64,000 bases of DNA. Source: Incurvaria masculella. Its lineage: Eukaryota > Arthropoda > Insecta > Lepidoptera > Incurvariidae. This document shows positions 11,699 to 21,946 of the stretch, one piece after another; the stretch's first letter is position 1, and the number at the start of each line of letters is the position of its first letter. The stretch is from positions 22,765,021 through 22,829,020 of the forward strand of contig OX335642.1 of NCBI GenBank assembly GCA_946894095.1, read 5' to 3'. A model generated the notes under the pieces. It made no database searches. It worked only from the letters and a program-made list of their open reading frames with translations, and was not told the DNA's origin. Made by a program: the position numbers and the translations under genes.

Positions 11699-11999
11699 GT
11701 AAACTGGGCTGGCAAAATTTGTATGCATAAATGTTCGATGGAGATGATATTTTGGTAAGTAATTTTTTGGGACGCGCATGAAGGTTATTTTATATTTATA
11801 GTTCAGCTAGTTTCTTGTAAGCTCTTGCCCGTAGCTTTGCTCACATGAAACACACATTTTCAATAATAATAATCTATTGCCCTTTTACGTCTTTTAATTC
11901 ATAATATAATGTTGTCCCCTTTTTCAGGCCAATTTTTTAAAGAAAAAAACAATGATTTTATGTCATAAATATATGGTTTGACCCTTAATACGGTTATTT

Positions 12000-12192
12000 C
12001 CACCCACATTGGTACCATCGCATTGAGTGAAAGATGGTCGATGCGACAGTGTAAACTGTCCGTTTTTCATCCAGTTGAATGTGGCTGAGCAGTAGTTGTA
12101 AGGTTCTAGAATGGTAACTACGTAGCTCCCATATAGTGTGTTGGGTCAACATTACAACAGTAGTTGTGGTATTAGCGTGCATAATATTGACA
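12000..12192 (+). mobile_element. SINE fragment (3' half)
   Basis: 'ttggtaccatcgcattg', 'catccagttgaatgtggc', 'gtgttgggtcaac' and 'agtagttgtggtattagc' match the 3' half of the SINE family. The head is missing. Confidence 0.7.
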
Positions 12193-12419
12193 TGAACCGT
12201 CATTGCGTTTATATTATGATTGGAACGTGCTGTAAGGGAAATCAATTTTGGGTCAATGTTTTTGAGTCCAATCAATTACTTCCTTCGTTTATCGAAAGCC
12301 GACTTGACTTATCGAAAAGGATGTTTTTTTATTTACATCGAGTCTTGGAAAAAACAAAAATTACTTTCCGACATCACAATTTTCGCATTTAAAATTTTAA
12401 TTATTGCCTATCTCAGAAA

Positions 12420-12520
12420 AATATATGTCTATAGATAAAGTGAAAAGGAAATATGCTATGTTCGTATCGTATCGATCTATTATCTCTGCTTACCCCTCAA
12501 GGAAAGCGGCGCACGACTGT
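12420..12520 (+). mobile_element. RTE-like LINE 3'-end fragment
   Basis: 'gataaagtgaaaaggaaata' and 'ctgcttacccctcaaggaaa', 'gcggcg' parallel the coding 3' end of the fragment at 23649-23960 ('gataaagcgaaagagtg', 'ctgcctacccctccgtgaaa', 'gcggcg'). Strongly diverged. Confidence 0.5.
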
Positions 12521-12992
12521 TGATAAAATATACAAAAGTTAAAGTAACAATACGCTTATATTCTATTTCTTTAGCGATCTAATTACATATTAATAAAGTC
12601 CTGGGCCCGAGTCCTAAGCCGCAGGCGAAAATATCATTTCGTGAAAATAATAATCCGTTTTATGAAAAAGTTTGTGGTCCGTAAAGGAAGTCGCGACGAG
12701 ACTTTGAATAAAAAATGTATTCCTCTTCTAGATCCATTGAGGAAGTATTGAGAGCTGATTCCACCCCTGTGCAAAAATAACCGACGAAGAACTTAAAAAG
12801 CAAGTGTCTCTGAATAAAGTTAATATGGTATTATTTATTTAATTATATAATGAAAACATTAATCTAACTTAACAAATAACAAATACGTTGAAATACATTT
12901 AAAAAGCAGCAGCTCTCTTGATTTTTTATTTTCAAGTGGGACATAGCATCTAAGCAATCTAGCATTCTTTTGAGGTTACCGCGGTCGTTAGA

Positions 12993-14497
12993 CATGTTTG
13001 AAAAATGTCACGGCTTTTCACGCGGCAGGTAGAGAAGAAAAAAGGTCTCACAAGTTTTACGCTCAGTGAAAGATCAGCTCCCCTTGCAGTCTCCTGTAGT
13101 CGTGGGCGTTTCCACTGGTCTACGAAAACGTTAGTAACGTTATTGCTGATGCCGATAGCCGTTAGCGGAAACGGTTTAAAAAAGAAATGAAAGAAAATTC
13201 CCTCTCCCTCTTTTTTTTTGGCTGGACATGAATGGGTATAATGGCATCTAGCACGGTTCGATCATCTCACATGAATTCTGAATCTCGAGTGCAGTGACCT
13301 GTATTCTCAACAAAAATCTAAATCAAGAAAGAGGTTTTGTTACTATGTAGTTATCGCAAACAATGAAGAAGTCAGACAAAACTTTTTATCCTCGACAAAA
13401 TAATGCCCAGAAATACTATAACACAAATGATAAATAAACATAATTATCATTTATTTTATATGCCTATTAGCATTTAGAAATACCAATCGTTGGACTTTTT
13501 CTGTAAGCAAACCACAACGGCGGTCGTTAGCAATGTAACCCCTCTTACAGTTTTACAGTGCGCACTGCGCGCGCGCTTTACAGTTTCGGCGTAACCCCAG
13601 TTGCGAGAGTCGCCGGCTACAAGCCGCAACGAAGTAATTATTAATATTACTAACATTACTCGTAACCCCAGTTACGAGAGTCGCCGGCTTCGAGCCGGTT
13701 ACAGCTACATTGCGCAAGCGAGACAGTCGCGGCTGGCGGGTCGTTGCGTTTAGATGTCTCGCAACCTACGTGCTTTCGTTGGGGGGCCCGCGTGCGGTGC
13801 GCTACAAGAAATTTGTAGCGGCCATACTGCTCGGCGTAAAATGAATACTTCGTTTTTACACTAGTAACAGTTATACGAACCCATTTCTCATTTCTCGTCC
13901 CACGACTAGTCTCCTGGCGTGTACAAAATTCCATGTTCCTGTGGGAAATATTATATTGGGCGAATAAAGCGAAGTGTTGCGACACGGGTTACGGAACACA
14001 TTTGAGCAGTAAAGAAGAAGGACTCCGCGAAGTCAGCTTTGTGTGAGCATAGCGAATCAGGACCAAATCACTGGATGCGGTTCGATCAGGTTGGCATAAT
14101 CGCCGCCGAAAAACGAACTATACCAAGATTAGTCCGAGAAGCTATCGAGATTAAGAAACACAGCAACTTCAATCGAGAAGACTCATTTAAGCTCTCTGCA
14201 ATGTGGAACCCCGTGTTTCAGCCACTTAGAAGGGGCCAACGAGACGATAATATCGGCGACGATATTGTCAGCTCATATTGCCTGTCGTCTGAAGTTCGGA
14301 CCGCAGCCAGACACATTTCCGCTTCCGCCCCCACTCACAGCTATGATTTACGCCCACGGCGAGCCTAGCGGTCACCTCAGTCGTCTGCTGCGCACGAGCG
14401 CGGCGGATGCCTCCTTGACAACGGGCTGAATGATTAGCTCGCAACGTCGGAGAATATCTCTACCTGCCGCGTGAAAAGCCGTAACATTTTTTAAACA
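12993..14497 (+). mobile_element. Decayed Penelope-like element with inverted ends
   Basis: Arms of about 42 bp (12993-13033 and 14454-14497) are inverse: the left contains 'cacggcttttcacgcggcag' and the right contains 'ctgccgcgtgaaaagccgt'. Inside, on the plus strand, is the GIY-YIG part of a Penelope protein (see 13895-14368). The middle (13100-13890) has no RT homology and includes two near-copies of 'gtaaccccagttgcgagag', 'tcgccggct' at 13591 and 13663. Confidence 0.65.
13895..14368 (+). pseudogene. Penelope GIY-YIG endonuclease domain, broken
   Basis: Translation from about 13915 gives VYKIPCSCGKYYIG, then RIKRSVATRVTEHI, a TGA stop at 14003-14005, then AVKKKDSAKSALCEH and, downstream, PRLVREAIEIKKHSNFNRED. 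This is collinear with the C-terminal domain of the better copy at 46207-47526 (minus strand), which has K where this copy has the stop. GVY/YIG, the Arg of the 'TR..EHI' segment and the Glu of 'VREAIEI' correspond to the GIY-YIG nuclease core. Everything upstream, including the RT, is absent. It is a dead, 5'-truncated remnant that ends with PRRA and a stop at 14368. Confidence 0.85.
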
Positions 14498-14596
14498 AAT
14501 CTAGCATTCGTTGATGTATACAAGATAGTATACAATAATACATTTTATAATTTTTGTTTAATAAAAAAAGAAGGACGATTTATAAACATGATTGTT

Positions 14597-14768
14597 TTAT
14601 GTAACTAAACATGGATGGCTAATATCACACCTTCAGTCATGATGAGGACCCATTGTGAGTACGGCTACATTAGAAGGTCTTAGAATATAAATCTTGTCAT
14701 CCGTTGCGATAATACCAACCCGGGCGGGCTACCACCTAGTAAGGGAAGGGGACCTACAGTCCAACAGT
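14597..14768 (-). mobile_element. SINE fragment
   Basis: It reads (plus strand) 'ttatgtaactaaacatgg', 'gtgagtacggctacatt', 'ataccaacccgggcggg', 'ggaaggggacctacagt'. This is the 3' part of the SINE in minus orientation, with an internal deletion and no head. Confidence 0.75.
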
Positions 14769-14811
14769 ACAAATCAAAATAGAAATTAAGAAATTAAATA
14801 ATTCCAAAAAC

Positions 14812-15112
14812 TAACTGGACATGGATAGCTTATACCAAACTGTATTTACCTAGCACACCATTCTGGAACAATGTTCCATGCCAGGACCTTCCTTGTATTG
14901 CTCGGCTACATTGAACTGGATGGAAAACACGGACAATTTTCATTGCCGCTTTGATCATGGTTAATTCAATGCGATGGGACCAAACCGGGCGGGAATAATC
15001 CTACCACTTACTAAGTAAGGAAGGGGACCTACAATTTTACGTGGAATCCGATTACTACGTCGGACCCAGCTTATCGAATCGCAAGGCGTCGCACCACTGG
15101 GCTACCGAGGCT
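14812..15112 (-). mobile_element. SINE, 5S-type subfamily head (shortened)
   Basis: The body matches the SINE family ('ccatgccaggaccttcct', 'cattgaactggatggaaa'). Its head, read on the minus strand, is 'gcctcggtagcccagtgg', then 'gataagctgggtccg', then 'atcggattccacgt'. That arrangement matches the 53.8 kb copy, but the central 5S-like block is mostly deleted. Confidence 0.75.
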
Positions 15113-15690
15113 GATAAAACTTCAAAATTGCTTAATTTTGTAACCAGTACATTTGCAGGTTAATCTTTATGAGAAAAAGATGTTATAAATCTGACAACGA
15201 TACAACGTTCAACAGAACTAAGCACAGTCAAGTTGTACTTGCTCTATACAAATCCGCGAGTGACACCAGGAAAGAAGATAACGCGACTGTGCCGCGCACT
15301 AAGCCGCGATATTTACTCCGTGAGCCAGCGTGCGGGTCGCAGCAGGTCACGCCCTGCCCGCATGTAATTCTTCTGAGGCCAACGAGCAAGTAAGGGCGTG
15401 AGTGGCAATCGAAACTCATCTGTGTAGCGGAGAGTGATATGTAAATGTAATATATATGTCAATATATATGTAACGTAAAAATATTTATGTCAATGGTAGC
15501 GGCAGATATTGTAAAGAATTGACGATTCCCTTGTCGCATCTTACGAAATCCATTCCTTAAATTAAATTTAAATTAATTAAATTAAAAATACCTTCATTCA
15601 GAATGAGTAAATTGATCACTTGAAAATCACAATAGCATTGATAGAATTATGTGGACATCTGTAATTGGTAGGTACTAATTAAGAGAGGTC
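15113..15690. other. Unassigned stretch
   Basis: Overlapping frames at 15169-15419 are short and without domains. Nothing recognised. Confidence 0.5.
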
Positions 15691-15698
15691 GAAGAGGT
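15691..15698. repeat. Target-site duplication, left, of the LINE
   Basis: GAAGAGGT is repeated at 17476-17483, directly after the LINE tail. Confidence 0.85.
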
Positions 15699-16929
15699 AC
15701 AACATGGTACAGAGACTGCCTTACTAGAGGTCAAAGATCAGATACTTTGCGCCGCAGACGTCGGTAAAGGATCCGCACTAATTCTATTGGATTTCTCAAG
15801 GGCCTTTGACACCATAAATACTAAATTACTGTTAGCCAAGTTGTACGCTTACGGTGCTTCTCCAACGGCAATTACCTGGTTTAGAAGTTTTCTTTGCGGT
15901 AGATCCCAGATAACGGTTTGCGCACATGGAAAAAATGGAGTTCAAAGGTCTAAATTAAAAAATATTGAGCGCGGAGTGCCACAAGGATCATCTCTTTCAC
16001 CAATCTTGTACAGTCTGTATACAGCAGATTTATTACAAATCCTTAAGCACTGCGAAGGTCATATGTTTGCAGATGACACGCAACTTATGATTTCTTTTTC
16101 CCCCTCCGAGACGTCATCAGCTACAGAGAAGATTAATGAAGATCTCGAAATATTGTCTCAGACTGTTAGAGACCACAGCTTGGTATTAAATCCAATTAAA
16201 TCTAAAGCAATAATTGCTGGCACAAGAAACCAAATAAATAGAATCCTAGAGCTATCGCCACAAATAATAATAGATAATACAGTGGTAGAACTAGTACCTA
16301 ATGCCAGGAACTTAGGTCTAATCTTTGACGGTACAATGCACTTTGAAGAACATATCAATAATAAAATAAAAAACTGTTTCTATAGATTAAAAATCATGTA
16401 TGCCATAAGGGATTTTTTATCTGTAAAGGTTAGACGCCTTTTAGTGAAGGCATTAGTATTATCACAACTTAATTATTGCGACGTTGTATATGGACCATGC
16501 ATACTTAACCGTACCGAGAGATCTATTCAGCGAATACAAAATGCTTGCATAAGATATTGCTATAGGGTTCCCAGGCGAGCCCATGTTACTGCGGTCTATA
16601 ACACCAACGGTATTCTTAAGATGAAAGCGCGGCGACAGCTACACTTCCAGTGTTTGGTTTTTAAAGTTATAAAGAAGCATACTCCTGAATACCTGTATAA
16701 AAAACTCACCTGGACACAAGAAACGCACGGGCATAACACCCGGGCACAGTTTTTCCCATTACAGGTCCATAAGCATCACTCTGCTGCCTTTAGAGGCAGT
16801 TTCAAGTACGCTGCCACTAAATGCTGGAACAATATCCCACCTCCGATCAGGGCAACAACGGGTCTTCCAGCATTTCGACATGCGTGCTTGAGACTGCTCC
16901 TGGGGCAGCAGAGAGATGCGGCAATCTAA
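15699..16929 (+). CDS. LINE reverse transcriptase, C-terminal part (open)
   Basis: The frame is open from the 5' truncation point (reading ...TALLEVKDQILCAADVGKG) to TAA at 16927-16929, about 410 codons with no stop. RT motif A is LDFSRAFDTI (about 15784-15813), motif B is ERGVPQGSSLSPILY and the catalytic motif C is MFADDTQLMIS, so both Asp residues of the FADD box are present. The C-terminal domain has the usual 'ERSIQRIQNACIRY' segment. The N-terminal endonuclease and first RT motifs are lost, so it has no promoter or start of its own: an arrested copy. The uninterrupted frame suggests a fairly recent insertion. Confidence 0.95.
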
Positions 16930-17475
16930 AAAACACTATAGCTTTATGAAAATAAAATTTAAATGATGAAACAAAACTTTAACACTAACACTAAAACTAA
17001 AAACGAAAATTAATAACAATAATAAGATTCCAGTTCTATGCAAACTCACAATCCTGCATTAATTCCTACCTTAGCAAAGCTCACACACAAAACCTATGTA
17101 CATACACATCCACACTCTTAATAGTTACATATTATATGTTACAAATATTCTAGTGCGGTACCAGTGCAAACTTAAAGTTTACTTTTGTGTTAGTATTATC
17201 GCAGCACTCCTCACCCACGTACGAGGTGAGCAGCGCGACGCCTCACAATTTCACATATAATAAATTTATTGGCAGGTGCTTGCTGAAAATCAGCACCTTG
17301 CAGTCAGCTCAACTCAGGTAGTACTGGCCGGTTAGGAATTATGCTGAGCTAGAACCTTTTGGTATACAATTACCTCATTAGGATGCATTAAATGTATGAT
17401 AGGTTATTTTTAAACATTTCTAAATTGTACCTAATTGTTGTTTTTGTTGCCAATAAAGAATTTGAATTTGAATTT
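15699..17475 (+). mobile_element. 5'-truncated non-LTR retrotransposon (Jockey/CR1/L2-like)
   Basis: This insertion comprises the C-terminal part of a reverse-transcriptase ORF, a 3' UTR of about 530 bp, and a tail of 'caataaag' followed by three to four AATTTG units. An 8-bp direct repeat GAAGAGGT flanks it exactly. 5' truncation plus flanking duplication is the normal product of target-primed reverse transcription. The tandem hexamer tail instead of poly(A) is typical of CR1/L2-type elements. The clade was not resolved by eye. Confidence 0.95.
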
Positions 17476-17483
17476 GAAGAGGT
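17476..17483. repeat. Target-site duplication, right, of the LINE
   Basis: GAAGAGGT is identical to 15691-15698. Confidence 0.85.
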
Positions 17484-17651
17484 TATCCAACATCAATTCG
17501 AATCAATCGACTAGTACTAGATGGCGCTGTTTTCGCAAATTGATCATATGCTAAGGAATTTTGAGTGCAGCGATTGAATTTACGAGTTCGTGTTGTCACA
17601 ATTCCCTATCAGCTCACGTACCAGTGTGTGATACAACATTCGTATGTTCGA

Positions 17652-17726
17652 GGGGGGGGGGGGAGAACGGGGGGAGTGAATGTCCAAAACAAAATTGACC
17701 TTAGTGAAGCCGGGAAACTCAGCTAG
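17652..17726 (+). mobile_element. G-tract and possible Helitron 3' end
   Basis: A run of 12 G at 17652-17663 is followed by 'gaagccgggaaactcag' and CTAG|T at 17723-17727. This resembles the 3' ends at 4825 and 26446, but the hairpin is weak and no 5' end was found. Confidence 0.35.
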
Positions 17727-18079
17727 TTCCGCACCCGGAAGAGGTTTGTCTCTTAATGAACCAATTCGCCACAAAACGTTCGAATTCGCTCCTGAATACA
17801 GAATTAATTGTGACGAATACCCGTGACGTATGTTCATAACCGCGGACAAAGAGAAACACAAATCCGCAACATTTCCTCATCGAAGCTATAAAAAGTTCAT
17901 TAAGGCCTCACTGGCAGCCACTTACGGCGCGAATAATAGATCTTAACGAGCTGCGGTCGAGACACCGGCGTAGCTTAACGCCTTTACTCCTCCTGCCAGG
18001 CTCATTCCTACTATTCTTTATGTTTCTCCATTTTGTGCTGGATTGCTTACGTAATGACTTACTAACGATATAAAAACGA

Positions 18080-18150
18080 ATCTTATGTAACTGTACATGG
18101 ATGGGATTCCCGAAGGAATTAGGTTCCAAACCAGGAGCTTCCCTTTGAGC
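18080..18150 (-). mobile_element. SINE fragment (3' tail)
   Basis: 'ttatgtaactgtacatgg', 'attcccgaaggaattagg' match the SINE tail in minus orientation, with an internal deletion. Confidence 0.65.
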
Positions 18151-18360
18151 ATGTCAGTGAGTCAGTCAGCGTGTTTGCGTCCACTGCTGAACATACCCCT
18201 CTCCAATTTTCCTCAGGTAACGAATGCATAAAAAATTGTTTTATTAGTTAACACTTTCCATGGATTTAGTTACATTGTTTGATTTTTTTGCATACATGCT
18301 TTTGTGTTTTGCATATTTTGATTTCTGGCTTTTGTTATTGTTAAGAAGCATAGACTTATT

Positions 18361-18443
18361 ATACTGCCCTTCTTATTAAAAAGGCGGTAACAACGTATGG
18401 ACTCCATATGTATTTACCTCCTTTTTAATAAGCAGGGCAGTAT
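18361..18443. repeat. Palindromic mini-element, 30-bp arms
   Basis: Left arm 18361-18390 (ATACTGCCCTTCTTATTAAA...) pairs with right arm 18413-18443, with about two mismatches and a loop of about 22 bases. It could fold into a long hairpin and looks like a very small MITE. Confidence 0.7.
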
Positions 18444-19977
18444 ATTCATCAGTGTTTAGAAGTATTTATTGTTCAATTCGTTTTTATTTTTTTCAATGTT
18501 ACATGTGAAAAGACTTTATTTTATATGTGGAAATTTTAAATAAATAAAAGAAGTAATCATACAACCTCCATAAAAGCACCTGTTTTTGAATGAACAATCA
18601 CACAGAATTTTTGACTGAATTATCTTGCGATTATATGATACTTGGAAAGTTAGTACCATCAACCTGGGCGGAAAACACGGATATTGTATATTGTATTATT
18701 TCCGCTTCCACTATATATTTATATTTGATCATTGGGACCAATTTGAGTATTGTTATTTGAATTTTGATATTTGATATTTTAATAATTTTGACAAGTAATA
18801 CAAACGACCACCATGTACCTGACAATGTTTTGTTATATGTGTGTAACTTTGTTTTATGATTAATATATACAATACAATATATCACCCAAGATGCTTAGAT
18901 GAAAATCTAAGCCAAGATGGCGATATCAGGCGGATGGGCCAAACACTACATATCTCAATCAGGAAAGAGCCAGTTTGAGATGTGTCCGTTCAATTTATTC
19001 AAGCTAACTCCGTCACCTTTCGCTTATGCTTAGTGATTGTGACCAAGACTAGGCCTTCAGCAGGAATCGAACGATGTCTTGTGATAACGAACAATTCAAT
19101 ATGCTGCCAAAACGCCAACAAAAACAAATTACCCAAATTCGCCTCCCAATCAAGTTTATTGCTCTTTTTATCTGTTCCGGAACTTGAATATCCATCGAAG
19201 TCTTGCACATTCAGCATTTACGGCTGTAATACCCGACCACTTAAGTATTGAATATGGATGTAATTACAAAAGATCTGCAGGGTGAAGATGCTTGAATCAA
19301 TTATCTTCAATTTAAATAAGTGTGACTCAGTATCTGATACATAATTCACTTCTGACATTCGATTGTTACCCTATATTTTTTCATTAAATTCTGATGAGTT
19401 TTGTGTGTATGGTGACGCCACAGAAGTAAAGAGGAAGAAGAGGTGTTAGCCGGTATTAAGGAAACCGCCGTTTTGACAAATTGTGCATTTAATCCATGCT
19501 TCCGTATTATTTATATATTTTTGAGCATCATTTACCCTTGTACTTGTTATGACATTAAAAACCATTTACATAAATAATACGAGCCTACATTAAAATAATT
19601 AAAAGGTTGTTAATTTTTTTTAAATACAAAATTAACTTAAGATTAAATACCTATCAAATTAAATTAATCATTATCATAAAAAAATGAAACATATTAATAT
19701 TAATTATTCTTCTTGGTCTAAAATTTCATCAAAGACATTCAACATGTCTTCTAAATTATAAAATGAGTTACCTAATAAATACTATTTTAGCTTGTTCTTA
19801 AAACTAGTGACTGTATTATATTGATAACGGGTGGATTTAAATTATTTTAAATGTCGACTCTTTTGAATTCTTAATAAAAAATGCTTTAATTTTAATTAAA
19901 CTATAAGCCCAAAGAGCCCGCGCTTAGGTTCATCATCGTAGTAAAATTCAAGACCTACATTCAACAAGAAGCTAAAA
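18444..19977. other. AT-rich unassigned stretch
   Basis: Weak SINE-like words occur near 18655-18720 ('gaaaacacggatatt', 'ttccgctt'), too degraded to call. Frames up to 89 codons have no recognisable domain. Confidence 0.45.
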
Positions 19978-19980
19978 ACA

Positions 19981-20550
19981 TCCGTACTAATATTATGAAT
20001 ACGAAAATAACTCTGTCTGTTGTTTTGACGCCTAAACCGCTGAACCAATTTTGATGAGTTGATGGGTAAAGAGAAAATCACACAAAAGTTATCCTTCTCA
20101 CTTTTGTGGAGAAATATAAAATGAAGGACCTCTGTCCCACCTCCATTATGATATACTCGATGTCAGCTACACTGGCTCGTTCACACACGCTCGCACAGCA
20201 ACGTCACACGTCCACTCTCGCCTCTAGCTCTCGTGCCACTAACGTGGCACCCCGTGCGGCGTGCGACCGAGACAGCGTGTATCTATGTAGATATAGATAC
20301 CACTACAAACACTACATAATACATAAATAAATAGGCAAATAATAAATAAATAGGCAAAGAAAGTTTTTGGCTTTCCCAGACCCCCTGAATGTTCGAAAAC
20401 CCATGGGCGTCGTCGGGCACCTTCAGGTCCTGGCGTACGCCATATGCCGCGCTTATCATAAAAAAAATGGTTAACTAAAACACTGTCCAGGAAATAATTC
20501 GGCCGATATCAGTCCAAAACGACATTAACCCGAGTGGGTATCTCAGCTGG
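19981..20550 (+). mobile_element. Candidate non-autonomous Helitron
   Basis: It starts A|TCCGTACTAATATTATGAAT, a Helitron-type 5' end with TC after A, followed by 'cctaaaccgctgaaccaatt'. It ends with a small hairpin ACCC-gagt-GGGT, then 'atctcag' and CTGG|T, which fits CTRR. There is no coding region. Repeat D (20384-20468) lies inside. Confidence 0.5.
20384..20468 (+). repeat. Repeat family D
   Basis: 'cccatgggcgtcgtcgggca', 'caggtcctggcgtacgcc', 'atatgccgcgctta' are shared with 1862-1905 (inverted) and, more weakly, 52500-52565. Confidence 0.45.
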
Positions 20551-20639
20551 TAAACAATAATCATGAATTAGTATTTTTGTAGGTAGGTTTGAAGGAAATA
20601 TAATATAAATTGGAACTACACTTATATCGGCGAAGCTAA

Positions 20640-20800
20640 AAAAACTTATTTGTTTTATATTATTTTACGTTACCGGATAAACAATGTTTAGCTTACTTAT
20701 TTAGCTCGACGTTTCGTCCACCAAACTGTGGACATCATCAGGACTCTCGACGCGACCTGGAGGACATCTGACGCTTCGTCCAGTCAGAAGAACTTATTTG
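20640..20800 (-). mobile_element. Penelope-like element 3' end fragment
   Basis: On the minus strand, 'ttctgactggacgaagcgtc' and then the CTGATGA..GAAACGTC block resemble the terminal arms of the 46-48 kb Penelope element. Only the end sequence is present; no protein remains. Confidence 0.7.
20708..20741 (-). ncRNA. Hammerhead-ribozyme-like motif
   Basis: Read on the minus strand: CTGATGA, one extra T, stem II GTCCAC/GTGGAC (6 bp, perfect) around the loop AGTTTG, then GAAA and CGTC. Penelope-like elements are known to carry hammerhead ribozymes in their ends. The extra T and weak stem I mean activity is uncertain. Confidence 0.5.
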
Positions 20801-21184
20801 GTCCTTGTTCAGAAATAATTTTTTTGTAAATTTTTTTAACATTGAAAATGCTTTACTCATTTAAAAAAAGGGTTTCTCAATTAATACTAAAAGGACTACA
20901 ATTTTGAAAAAAAAAATTGTATACAGTTTAATTTTACAGTTTAATTTTTTACCGTTTCTTTTAGAACTTTTCCATAGAATCCCTTCCTTCTAGAAAACAA
21001 AAAGAGATATCGAAAAAAAATGGTCCTGGAAAATTTAAAGGTCCTCAAAATTTTATTTTTGCTACTTTTTGTATTTGTTTAATTTTTTTGAATGTCTTAC
21101 ATCATGAATACTCTGACTGAGTCTCTCTTCTCCTAATTAATAGTCCTAGCCCGCAGTTAATTTATTTTATGTGCGAAATTTTAG

Positions 21185-21260
21185 ACAAACATATAAGTTG
21201 ACTGAGGACACGCACATATCGAAATTGATCACCTCATTCTTCGCTTAATTAAAATGCAGG
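21185..21260. mobile_element. Family B end fragment
   Basis: 'gactgaggacacgcacatat', 'attgatcacctcattctt' match the family B right end (3775-3830). Confidence 0.5.
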
Positions 21261-21944
21261 CAGGCATATGGTTTTTATAAATATTATTCCTATTTTCCAG
21301 GTAATTAAATCAGTGAAAATAACAGAAAACATAAAAAAACTAACGGAATAAAATATATTATGGGAGAGGAAAGCTGCACACTGCTTCTAAATAAATTGTA
21401 TCTGCGTTGGCGTAGCAGCGCTACGGTGTGTACGTAGCAGTCATTTGATACTGACGTAGCTGCCCTACGCCGTGCGCGCGTAGCGGTTGATTAGAATTAT
21501 TGCATTTATTAATTTTCAATGCAATCTAGACGGCAAATTATCCTAAAAGGTTGTAATGGAATTTTAGCTTTACATATGCATCAACTAAATTGTATTGAAT
21601 TATTTGAATTGATAAATTTAAATCAGAGTTTTCATGAAATCTTTACTATTTTGAAAAATGTAATGTTCCAAATTAATTACATTAATGCGTGTAAAAAACA
21701 CTTTTCAATACCAAACGAATGGAGAAAAAATAAGGTAATGTGAACAGAATCAAATCATTTTACCACGCATTTTGCCAGGTGACTTTGTAAATTTAGGTTT
21801 TTAAAAACAGGGACCATATACTCCAAGAACTATACTTGTGTAACTTAAAATAAATTAGACCTGACAAGAATAAATCAGAAGCAAACGTGGCATCTGGTGT
21901 GGTGCCTCGCTGAGCGTGGTTTCGCAGATCTTTGCTTAGTTACA
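21261..21944. other. Unassigned stretch
   Basis: A run of 'gtagc'-containing near-repeats lies at 21410-21487. The 74-codon frame at 21519-21743 has no recognisable domain. Confidence 0.5.
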
Positions 21945-21946
21945 TA

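Noticed and set aside
13135..13180. 'ctgatgccgatagccg', 'ttagcggaaacgg' as a second hammerhead-like motif in the decayed Penelope element.
   Set aside because: The core differs from CTGATGA and the GAAA position is not conserved. Too weak without an alignment.
19045..19125. B-box-like 'cgttcgattcctgc' on the minus strand, possible tRNA.
   Set aside because: No acceptable A box, D arm or acceptor stem could be drawn. At most a very old SINE head.
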